Below are positions 9,301 through 16,090 of a stretch of DNA of 33,952 nucleotides, piece by piece. Position 1 is the stretch's first letter, and the number at the start of each line of letters is the position of its first letter. Source of the DNA: Streptomyces triticisoli. Its GTDB lineage: Bacteria > Actinomycetota > Actinomycetes > Streptomycetales > Streptomycetaceae. The stretch is taken from assembly GCF_003270085.1 (NCBI RefSeq), contig NZ_QFDQ01000233.1, forward strand, positions 1 to 33,952. Direction: 5' to 3'. The notes under the pieces were generated by a model, which ran no database searches, had not been told where the DNA came from, and worked only from the letters and a program-made list of their open reading frames with translations. The translations under genes and the position numbers were made by a program.

Positions 9301-10268
9301 GCCACGCCGGTGGCGCGCTCGGCATCCCCGCTCGCCGGCCGTACCAGTCCGCTCATCAGCAGCTCGGTGAGGTGGGCGGGGCCGGCGCCCGGCACGGACG
9401 CTGTCAACGCCGCCATCACCGGCAGCGTCAGCGGTGCCGCCGCCAGCCGGGTGGCGAGCGCGAAGGCGGTGGGCGAGGCGGCGGCGCGGAAGTCCGAGAC
9501 GCGCTCCCGGGCGGGGACGGCGCTGTCGGGGTCGGGGACGCCGTGGCCCCAGGGCACCGCCCGCGCGGCGTCCGATCGCCGCTTCCAGTCACGGGCCCGG
9601 ACGCCGGACATCTCCGTCCCCCCGGAACCGCGTCCGGCCACCAGGTCGACCCAGCAGGACAGGGAGCGCTCGGTCGCCTCCAGGACGGGCACCGGCACCA
9701 CGCCGGCCCGGGCGGTGGCGTCTTCGACGGGTTCGAGGGGGGAGGTGCGCAGCTCCCACCGCAACGAGTCGTTCGGCGCCCAGGGACGTGTGGCGCTCAG
9801 GTGCATGCGGTGCACGTCCAGGCCGGCGCGGAACCACAGCCGCTGCGGCAGCAGATGCAGCACGGCGAGCGGCTCGGACCGGCCGAGTTCCCGCAGCAGC
9901 GGCAGCACCGCGCCCGCCCGCCAGCCCGCGGCGAGGCCGTCGGTCAGCACCAGCACCACCCGGTGCCGGGTGGTGCTGGGGGGCAGGTGGTCCAGCCGGA
10001 TCCGGGTCGGCTCGGTGTCGTCCGAACTCAGCAGCCGCACGGTGGTGATCCGGCCCAGCCGCTCCTGACGGGCGAGCCCGTCGGCCAGTCGGCCGATCGT
10101 GCCCTCCCACACACGCATGCTCACGTGGTCGTCGACGACGAGCAGAACGGCCGGGCGATCGGCCGGGTCCGACGGTCCCAGTCCGCTCAGGGCGTGCAGC
10201 ACGCCCTCCAACGACGCCTCGTCAGGCGCTGGTGCCGATACCGGTCGTGGGCTGTCGTCACGCTGCAT
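6366..10268 (-). CDS. fxsT: FxSxx-COOH system TPR/STAND protein (vWA-like, NB-ARC, TPR)
   Basis: This protein of about 1300 residues has the domain order of FxsT. Residues about 38-330 form a vWA-like/SAV_2336-type region, with VVDDHVSMRVW near residue 46, later VLVLTDG, and the family stretch FRAAASPTAFALA. A low-complexity linker leads to an NB-ARC switch ATPase with P-loop GMGGVGKT at 507-514 and Walker B WLLVFDNAD near 582. From about 800 on there are repeated TPR helices (DHPHVLAADIDLAVTYRLLG and similar). The end, RANCDIDPMPL, fits the family C-terminus. The ATG at 10268 has a gaggg site 6 bases upstream; the frame is open further back to 10730 but that part reads as non-coding. A strong internal start lies at 8927. 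There is a TTA codon at residue 334. It is likely the signalling hub that senses a trigger through the TPRs and oligomerises. Confidence 0.88.
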   Translation of the reverse strand: MQRDDSPRPVSAPAPDEASLEGVLHALSGLGPSDPADRPAVLLVVDDHVSMRVWEGTIGRLADGLARQERLGRITTVRLLSSDDTEPTRIRLDHLPPSTTRHRVVLVLTDGLAAGWRAGAVLPLLRELGRSEPLAVLHLLPQRLWFRAGLDVHRMHLSATRPWAPNDSLRWELRTSPLEPVEDATARAGVVPVPVLEATERSLSCWVDLVAGRGSGGTEMSGVRARDWKRRSDAARAVPWGHGVPDPDSAVPARERVSDFRAAASPTAFALATRLAAAPLTLPVMAALTASVPGAGPAHLTELLMSGLVRPASGDAERATGVAFTFGPDNRQELLALSRRRDTIRVLHDVRALIAPEGTEPVRPGAGDPLEAARVPPVTRHNVAFLRVELAALRALSGRFLPQAERLARALREYDRENTVSLRKGASPRPGRTAPNAHETTAEGVTAMSTTQQEPAVGSGRSTQPRIWGNIPPRNPNFTGRVDLLERLSERLREGSATTVLPEAIHGMGGVGKTQLAIEYAYRHQSEYDIVWWIPAERPGQIGQALVELAQRLGLVTTSEANIAGPAVREALREGRPYSRWLLVFDNADSPERVRDYFPTGGSGTILVTSRNRRWSVVGPSLEVDVFTREESKELLRRSGPDGLDNADADRLADALGDLPLALEQAAAWRAETGMPVSEYLRLFEHKRSELLAVSPPPDYQLPVAAAWNVSLDHLETRSLTALRLLQLCSYFAPDPISRSIFSGLGGSTIDPELDRALNDPMRLARAIREINRYSLARIDHRTNSIEMHRLVQAVLINRMSPGEQKRMRDGAHTLLAAADPKGPSQSANWPRYAELYGHVIASGAVESDQPWVRQLVRNIARYLWYWGDHKVAREFTEQVWETWQQLFGEEDQQTLLMGWWLGFLYLKVGRYDDASRIAARLKDVYTRTAPPDREDTREDALETMNLDAAVRRVQGDFLTGAELDQKAYDRARRAFGEDDPVTLATAHNLGVSLRILGEFQRALELDRRTYAMKTRLFGRDHRQSLMAEASIAIDVRENGDYVGARSLQQAVVDGYRTLFGPSNPVTLRSLRQLAVSCRKEGDHTAALELAREAFSQFTRRYGDTHPESLTAALTLAMALRHNGELEAARDRGERACERFRRLFRSDHPHVLAADIDLAVTYRLLGRVEEAKEQDEEALRSLTERLGESHPITLACAINLASDLSALGRADDARELGERTSALCTARLGEDHPTTLVCGANLALDLIAVGREAEGEALHADVLTRMERVLDEPRPAGPHPATLQVRARKRANCDIDPMPL
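8927..8941 (-). promoter_or_regulatory. Strong internal ribosome site and ATG within the fxsT-type gene
   Basis: On the minus strand AAGGAG (8941-8936) stands 8 bases before an in-frame ATG (8927-8925) that begins MSTTQQEPAVGSG. Translation from here would give an 853-residue protein with only the NB-ARC and TPR parts. The site falls exactly at the linker between the vWA-like and NB-ARC halves. This fits either a recent fusion of two genes or dual expression of a long and a short form. Confidence 0.5.
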
Positions 10269-10612
10269 GAGCGCCCTCGGAGCGTCCAGCGCTGCCTGAG
10301 CATGGAGGAAGGGCGCAGGAGGAGTCCCGCAGTCCGCGGGCATGCGTGACATCCACGTCGCCAAGCCTGGCAGTGGTGCGCGTGCGGTGCAAGACGGGTG
10401 TCCACCAGGGGGATGACGGGAGGGATCACAAGTCGACTTTCGGGAACGCGCCCCCGGTGGTGTGGAGTACGCGGGACGCCCGCTGAGGCTGCTCCGACCA
10501 CCAGCGTGGCACCCCGTCAACCCTCCGCGCAAGACCGTCGCAATACGACCCCGCACCGGTAATCGCCGCAGGAGCACCTCGGCCTGTGCCTCGGTCCGCG
10601 GGGTCATGGCCG
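10269..10612. other. Gap between the fxsT-type gene and the VMAP gene
   Basis: These 344 bases separate two minus-strand genes. No firm promoter was found. The frame of the fxsT-type gene stays open through here from an ATG at 10607, but the encoded residues are Pro/Arg/Ser-rich and unlike the family. Another minus frame ends at 10426 with protein-like sequence (PRWWSEQPQRASRVLHTTGG). Joined by one frameshift near 10520, the two frames could be the relic of a small gene of about 60 codons. Confidence 0.3.
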
Positions 10613-12085
10613 CTACACCGGACCGGGCGGCCCCGGCTTGCGCTCGGGGTCGTCGAGCAGAATGGCCAGGTGGCGGCCCACATGCTGGTTCCAGACCTCG
10701 GGTCCGAGCGCCAGGGCCTCTTTGCGCCACTTCCCGACGCGTTCCACCAGACTGCCGAGCCCCCGGTCCTGCAGTATTTCGCCGATGGCGTCCTGGAACG
10801 AAGGATCCGAGCAGTCGCTGCGGTGCCAGACCATCGCGGGTACGCCGGCCCGCAACCCGGCCAGGACTTCCCGCCGACCGGTACCCGAGTCGTCGCCGGG
10901 CGGCTCGCTGAGCACCAGGCAGACCGCGTACTGGTCCTCCTTCAACTCACGCTCCAGATGGAAGAAGTACGTCGATTCCCGCCCCGGACGGCTCCAGTGC
11001 GGATGACTGTCCGCAGGGCGCTCCCGAAGCTGCCGCCACTTGTTGTGCCAGGTCCGGTGCCACGCGGCCCGCTGTAAACGCTCGAGGCTGCGCACCACGA
11101 CCGGGTAGTCCAGCGCCAGCGGGGTGGGAGAGTCGGAGTCGGACTCCTTCGGCCACCACTCGACGGGCTCGTTCAGCAGCTCCCACGGCAGGATGAACTC
11201 CAGGAGGACCGGCTGCCGCAGGTCGGCCCACCTCTCCTCGACCTCCTCCACCAGTCTCTCCACCGCGCCGGGGAGTTCCTCCCGACGCAGGTGGACGGTC
11301 TCGCCCCGTACGGGGTGCCAGCCCTCCGGGTCGGACTGGCGCCAGTGCGACAGGTAGAAGCGGCCCGCCTCGATCCGGTCCGGCTCGAACTGGATCATCA
11401 GGTACGCGGGGACCAGCGAGGGCGCGGCCCGCGGCAACTCCGAGTGCTGCCAGTCCCTCAGTGCGCCGTCCAGCCGCAGGGTGTGGACCTGGCTGCGAGT
11501 GAAGCGGCGCAGTACCTCGGCGGCGTCGGCCCGGCTGTCCTCCACCAACCTGTCGGCACAGAGCGCGAGGAAGGCCATGCTGGGCGGGAGTTCACCGTTC
11601 GGGGAGTTCTCCCCCGCCAGTCGCAGGAAGACCTGCCACCCGGTCCGGCACCAGGAGGGCAGTTCCTGCACCCGGGACCGGCTCGCGCGACGCGCCATGG
11701 TCGCGAGGTCCGGAGAGCTCATCGACAGCAGGACGGGCCGCAACGGACGCAGATCGGCGTTGTTGAAGAAGTCGACGGCCTCCCACTCGTCCACCAGCGG
11801 CCACAGAGTGGCGACCGTCGTCGACTGCTGTTCCACATACTCCAGCGACCGCACCAGACAGGCCAGCCCGTCGCCGACCTCGGTGCACGCGATGACGATC
11901 TGCAGCAGCCAGGGCCGCAGCCGGTCCCCGCCGAACGGTTCCACGGGAGAGGCCAGCTCGGCCGCGAGCATCTCCCGCCAGATCTCACGGCTGCTCGCCT
12001 GGTTCACCGTGGACGAGCCCTGCAACGCGTCCACGATGGAGACGACCAGTTCGTTGCGGACCCGTTCCGGACTGCGCCCGTTCAC
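10613..12085 (-). CDS. VMAP-C domain protein with N-terminal effector-associated-like domain
   Basis: This 490-residue protein has a C-terminal half (about 220-480) that fits the VMAP-C domain of vWA-MoxR/STAND conflict systems: LEFILPWELLNEPVEWW, then LDYPVVVRSLERLQ. Residues 1-105 are helical, with ELVVSIVDALQ, LLQIVIACTE and LVRSLEYVEQQS, and match the pattern of effector-associated domain 2 seen at the end of the protease at 3027-4133. In known ternary systems VMAP links an NTPase to an effector, so this protein probably bridges the STAND hub and the trypsin-like protease; that is inference from domain pairing. The GTG start at 12085 has GGAGG 7 bases upstream. Codon 337 is TTA (11077-11075), pointing to bldA dependence. 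The fxsT-type gene follows on the same strand after a 344-base gap. Confidence 0.8.
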   Translation of the reverse strand: MNGRSPERVRNELVVSIVDALQGSSTVNQASSREIWREMLAAELASPVEPFGGDRLRPWLLQIVIACTEVGDGLACLVRSLEYVEQQSTTVATLWPLVDEWEAVDFFNNADLRPLRPVLLSMSSPDLATMARRASRSRVQELPSWCRTGWQVFLRLAGENSPNGELPPSMAFLALCADRLVEDSRADAAEVLRRFTRSQVHTLRLDGALRDWQHSELPRAAPSLVPAYLMIQFEPDRIEAGRFYLSHWRQSDPEGWHPVRGETVHLRREELPGAVERLVEEVEERWADLRQPVLLEFILPWELLNEPVEWWPKESDSDSPTPLALDYPVVVRSLERLQRAAWHRTWHNKWRQLRERPADSHPHWSRPGRESTYFFHLERELKEDQYAVCLVLSEPPGDDSGTGRREVLAGLRAGVPAMVWHRSDCSDPSFQDAIGEILQDRGLGSLVERVGKWRKEALALGPEVWNQHVGRHLAILLDDPERKPGPPGPV

Positions 12086-12237
12086 CCCGTTACCTCCAGA
12101 CAGCCGGCGCGGTTCCCTGATGGTGCCGACCAGAGTAAGGCCGTGGAGCGGGGCATGGCGGGGAAAACGCGGGTCACCGGCACGCCCGGCCTGGGACCCG
12201 CACTGTCGGAGCCCCTTGTCATGAGAGGGATCAAGCA

Positions 12238-12284
12238 TCATGTCGGGTGGCGCTGACCTGCAAGGACAGCGCCACCCGACATGA
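12238..12284. repeat. 18-bp perfect inverted repeat with 11-base loop
   Basis: Bases 12238-12255 are exactly complementary to 12267-12284 around the loop at 12256-12266, one of the strongest hairpins in the window. It lies about 150 bases upstream of the VMAP start. It could be a terminator shielding the VMAP promoter from minus-strand transcription entering from the right, or the remnant end of a small mobile element. No T tract follows on either strand. Confidence 0.6.
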
Positions 12285-13018
12285 ACTGACACTCCGGAGG
12301 CGGTCCTGCGGGGGCTGTGGGGGAAGACGTTCACCCGGATTCCTCCCAAGCGGCGGACCGGGACCGAGTGCGGACGGCCGGCTCTGGAGTGTGCATCGGA
12401 ATCGCCGGCGCACATTTGCTATCAGTGCTGAGGTGCCGCGCCTCGTGTTCGGTCCGTGACAACGCTGGTGCGTCCGTCATAGCGGCGCGTGACGCTGGAG
12501 TACACGCACGCTTGGAGACCAGTGCTCCGGCTGAGATCGTGATCTTCAGGTCTGGGCCGGGGCTTGTCGCCCGTCATGGTGCCTCGGGGCCGGGCCTGGT
12601 GGCGGCCTCGCCGGACGGACCGGCGGTGCTGGTGGGCCGCATCGTGAAGGGGTCGGACGGCGAGGGCCATGACCAGGCGCTGAACCCCGCCGCCGTCCTG
12701 CAGGCCGCGACCATGCGGTGAACTGGTCCCGACGGCGGCGCCGCCACCAAGCAGGTGCCCGACGCTGTCATTACATGTGGCGCGGGCACCCGTTGGTGGG
12801 ACGGCCGGCCCAAGACCGTCCAGCCCATGCCACATCCCAGCCACGCTCCCCACCGCCAGGCCGCTGACCAGGAGAAATACAGAAGTCCGGCTGGAGTGCC
12901 AACTGGGGAATTCCCGCTGTGTTCCGCGCCGCTTTGCGATGTGGCACCTCCGACAGAGGTGCTCAAGGGCCCCGCCGGGCTCGGCTGTGAGCCCCTGGAG
13001 GGCCTCCACGTGTGGGCC
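12285..13018. other. No gene recognised; probable decayed intergenic DNA
   Basis: About 730 bases separate the accessory system from the truncated rhomboid gene. Open frames exist, for example a plus frame ending at 12721 (GPGLVAASPDGPAVLVGRIV), but I can match none to a family and none has a convincing start. Base composition is slightly less GC-rich around 12400-12560. It is best read as scar DNA next to the insertion elements. Confidence 0.35.
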
Positions 13019-13330
13019 CTACCAGGCCCGTCGCGTCTGTCGTCCGAAGAGGATGCCGCCCGGTTCGGGCGGTGGGGGAGTGCCGGGTTTGAGGGGCCAG
13101 GCGAGCAGCATGCCCGCGATGAAGCCGATCACGTGCGCGGCGTACGCCACGGTGCCCGCCTCGGTGACGGCCTCGCCGGCGGAGTAGAACGCCTGCAGTA
13201 CGAACCAGAAGCCCAGCACCAGCCAGGCCGGCAGCCGCAGCCCTCTGAACGGAAAATCCCAGACCAGCCGGGCAGGCGGCAGCGTCCGTTCGGCGTCAGC
13301 CGGGCGGACGGGCTTGGAGCGGTTGTGGTG
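13019..13330 (-). pseudogene. Rhomboid family intramembrane protease, C-terminal fragment
   Basis: The minus-strand frame ending at 13019 reads FRGLRLPAWLVLGFWFVLQ, then TVAYAAHVIGFIAGMLLA and a short charged tail. This is the last two membrane helices of a rhomboid protease, including the AHVIGFIAGM segment where the catalytic His is expected. The N-terminal helices and the GASG serine motif are absent. The frame runs straight into the end of the IS110 transposase gene at about 13332, so an insertion or deletion there removed the front of the gene. The missing half is not found on the far side of the element. The internal ATG/GTG codons would not give a working protease. Confidence 0.75.
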
Positions 13331-13331
13331 C

Positions 13332-14691
13332 TCAGCCCACAGCTTCCACGGGGGTGAGGGCGACCTGGTGGCCGAGGGCCTGGAGCTGGCGGACGAGGGC
13401 TTGGGTCTTGCGGGCGGGGTTGACCAGGCGTTGGTGATGGTCGGGCCCGAGGTCTTCGAAGCGGGCGGCGGGATCGTTGATGATGTGCCAGACGATCACC
13501 AGCATCGACCGGGCCACCGCGACGATGGCCTTCTTGTGTCCCCGGTGTTTGACGAGTCTGCGGTAGCGGGCTCCGAGGAAGGTGTCGGTCCGGGCCGCGG
13601 CCATCGCCGCTTCCCCGATCATCCCCTTGAGCCACGGGTTGCCGTGCCCGGTGGGCCCCGAGGTGTTCTTGCCGCCGGACTGGATCGTACGAGGCGCGAG
13701 CTTGGCCCCACGACACCAGGTGGCCGGAGGTCGGGAAGACCCGCATGTCCGGGCCGAGTTCAGCAACGATCACCTCGGCTGCAGTCCGGCCGATCCCGGG
13801 GATCTCGTCCAGACGCTCGACCAGCGATAACAGGTCCGCCCCGCCGGTACCGCCCGGGGCACCGCGGGGCCGGCCTGCGCCCCCGTCCGCCTCCGGCAGA
13901 CGGATCCCGGCGAGCTGGGCGGTGATCCGCTGCGACAGCTCGTCCACCTGGACGGTGATCCGGTCGATGGTCTCCAGTAGCAGCCGGCACAGGTAGGCAT
14001 GGTGATCGTCGAACTGGCCGGTCAGCGCCTCCACCAGCGCATCGTGCTTGGAGACCAGCCGGCCACGGGCGAGACCGGCCAGTGCTTGCGGGCTTCGCTC
14101 TCCACCGGTCAGCGCCTCCAGCATGGCGCGTCCCGAGGCGCCGAAGAGGTTGGTGGCCACCGACGAGAGTTTGATCTGTGCGTCCTCCAGCACCTTCTCG
14201 ATGCGCTGCCTGTTACGGCTGCGTTCGCCGATGAAGACCGAGCGGAGCCGGGTCAGGTCGCGCAGTTCCCGGATCGGTCGGGGCGGCACGAAGGAAGGCC
14301 GGAGCATACCCCGCTCGGCGAGCTTGCACAGCCACACCGCGTCGAGCTTGTCGGTCTTGGGACGGCCCGGGACGTTCTTGACGTCGCGAGCGTTGGCCAG
14401 CCAGCACTCCAGGCCGCGGGCTTCGAGGAGGTAGAACCACGGCTTCCAGTAGCTGCCCGTCGCCTCCATGACCACCCGGGTAACGCCCTGGCAGAGCAGG
14501 TGATCGCCCAATTCCAGAATGGCGTTCGTGGTCGCGCCCACGTTCCACACCCGCTGGGTGCGACGTCCCTCGATCCTTTCGTGCGGCAAACGCGGGCACA
14601 GCATCCCGGACGCCTTGGCCACATCGATCGCGGCGACTCGCTCTACCAGTTCCGCTGTCTGCTCGACCGCCTCGGGCTCGTCAATCCACAT
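13332..14691 (-). pseudogene. IS110-family transposase, frameshifted
   Basis: The N-terminal part has the DEDD-type features: AAIDVAKASG, VVMEATGSYWKPWFYLLE and KTDKLDAVWLCKLAERG. The C-terminal part carries the transposase_20 signature EIPGIGRTAAEVIVAELG, then APRTIQSGGKN, MIGEAAMAAARTD and GHKKAIVAVARSMLVIVWH. The reading frame breaks at the run of four C at 13706-13709 (plus strand). Removing one base restores HLVSWAKLAP, the usual text, so about 395 codons are split into two frames. ATG 14691 is preferred as the start, close behind a gggagggg site. The copy is probably inactive unless the base is a sequencing error. It inserted in or beside the rhomboid gene. Confidence 0.85.
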
Positions 14692-15047
14692 CCCCTCCCT
14701 CACACGGACCCTCCGGGCGGCAGCCACCCGCAGGGCCGTGAGGGGAAAACGAGAATCTGAACGGCGTGCTCAAAAGCGACAGTGCGCGGCCCCTCCGGCC
14801 GGTCCCGGCGCCAGGCTCTGTCCCGGGCTCACTGTCCCAAAGAGGGAGCGACGTCGGCGGGCGGCCACCACGGCCCATTTTCACGCCTGTGAGGCGTCCC
14901 CGCGGGGGATATGAGGGACTCTGTCGGCCTTGGGTGAGACGCCCCGCTTCGGCGGGTTAGCCTGAGAGGGCACGACAGGAGGACCACCCCCTCACGACCA
15001 GCACCAAGCCTGCCGGATCCGACCCGGCTCCCCGGCCGAAGCGCCGC
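14692..15047. other. Non-coding upstream end of the IS110 element and junction DNA
   Basis: No gene is seen in these 356 bases. Since IS110-type elements encode a guide (bridge) RNA in a non-coding end, the stretch just upstream of the transposase start is where one could lie. I see small hairpins, including CCCGC-TTCG-GCGGG at 14943-14956, but cannot define the element boundary or an RNA. The right part may include the decayed middle of the IS6-type transposase. Confidence 0.3.
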
Positions 15048-15254
15048 ATGACGGAATTGAGCAGCAGAGTCCGCAGCACTGTGAAGGTCTTCCGCTCCAG
15101 CGAAGCGGCCCAGAGGTTCCTTGCCGCCTTCAGCCGGCTCTCCAGCCGCTTCCGCCCCCGACGTCGTTTGATCACAGCGAGTGGCTACCGCACCGAGATG
15201 ACCGAACGGTTCCGCATCTGGAAGACCGTCACCGGAGCCCTTGCGACCGCCTGA
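15048..15254 (+). pseudogene. IS6-type transposase, C-terminal fragment
   Basis: The frame reads KVFRSSEAAQRFLAAFSRL, then FRPRRRLITASGYRTEMTERF and IWKTVTG. This matches the conserved tail of IS6-family transposases (consensus-like AQRFLSxFxxxxNxFRPRRHLL). The DDE catalytic core that should precede it is missing. It is a relic and marks the left border of the catabolic operon. Confidence 0.65.
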
Positions 15255-15451
15255 CCGGGATGCCCCCGGCCCGGCCGAACGCACCGCCAGTACACCTCGA
15301 CTCGCCTGCCGCAACAGCAGCTCGGCAACACCTCTGTGGCATGGGGAGCCGGCCTCCCCGCAGCCGGGAACGAGGGCGTGATCGACGCCGATCCGGACTG
15401 CCGCAGCGAGATGTGGCGCGCCGCGGAGGCGCGACTCGGAGGTGAAGGGAG

Positions 15452-15952
15452 TCAGCTGTCTGGGAGGGCCAGCCTGCGCAGCACCGTTAGGAACTCCTCG
15501 CGTTGGGCGGGTGACAGGTGGCCCAGCAGGCGGTCGTGGGCGTCGCCGATGTCGATCCGGACCACGTCGAAGAGCTTCCGGCCGCGTGTTGTCGCGACGA
15601 CGAGCTTGGCGCGGCGGTCGCCGACCGCGGCCTCTCGCTCGACGAGCCCGAGGTCCTCCAACGTGTCGACGAGCGTCACGATCTGGCTCGGGTTGAGCAT
15701 GAGGAAGTCGGACAGTTCCTTCTGGGTCCGCGGCCGCGTGCAGGCGGTCGTCAGGACCGCGTACTGGCGCACCTTGAGACCGTGCTTTGCGAGGACCTGG
15801 GTGTCGTTCGCGGCGCCGAGGGCGCCGGCGCGGATGAGGAGGAAGACGAGGTTGTGGTCGAGCGCCGACTCGGATTCCGATTCGCTGGCTGACGCGCGAT
15901 CGGAAGGCATCGGTGGCGCTCCCGTGGAGCTGCGCGCGGCGGTTCTTGGCAC
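15452..15952 (-). CDS. MarR-family transcriptional regulator
   Basis: This 166-residue regulator has the winged-helix core LKVRQYAVLTTA, TQKELSDFLMLNPSQIVTLVDTLEDLGLVER and the wing GDRRAKLVVATTRGR. A helical C-terminal dimerisation segment follows. The GTG at 15952 has GGAGG 5 bases upstream and is preferred to the ATG at 15910; the N-terminal 30 residues are a Ser/Glu-rich tail. It is transcribed away from the CoA ligase at 16091, the classical layout for a local repressor. In comparable loci such as couR of Rhodococcus, the MarR protein is released from DNA by a CoA thioester of the pathway; the same is inferred here. An AT-rich palindrome lies between the two genes. Confidence 0.88.
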   Translation of the reverse strand: MPRTAARSSTGAPPMPSDRASASESESESALDHNLVFLLIRAGALGAANDTQVLAKHGLKVRQYAVLTTACTRPRTQKELSDFLMLNPSQIVTLVDTLEDLGLVEREAAVGDRRAKLVVATTRGRKLFDVVRIDIGDAHDRLLGHLSPAQREEFLTVLRRLALPDS

Positions 15953-16011
15953 GGTGGCCTCCTCGCGGAGTGTTCGGGACGCGGACACAGTAATCACACC
16001 ATGAGCAAACC

Positions 16012-16029
16012 ATTGTTTTTTTGAACGAT
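16012..16029. promoter_or_regulatory. Candidate MarR operator
   Basis: ATTGTT at 16012-16017 and AACGAT at 16024-16029 form an inverted repeat with five of six pairs matched around a 6-base spacer. It sits in the only strongly AT-rich patch of the gap between the MarR gene and the CoA ligase gene. Spacing and form suit a MarR dimer. Confidence 0.4.
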
Positions 16030-16090
16030 ATCTGTTGTCATGCTTCTCGCCCGGTCGGGCACCATCCCAGCGTGTTGAGGAGGACCGAAG

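Noticed and set aside
10268..10730. N-terminal extension of the fxsT-type protein up to 10730 or ATG 10607
   Set aside because: The extra residues are Pro/Arg/Ser-rich and unlike the family. The 10730 start would overlap the VMAP gene, and ATG 10268 has a proper ribosome site.
15260..15445. Small plus-strand frame between the IS6-type relic and the MarR gene
   Set aside because: No family resemblance and no ribosome site; taken as junction DNA.
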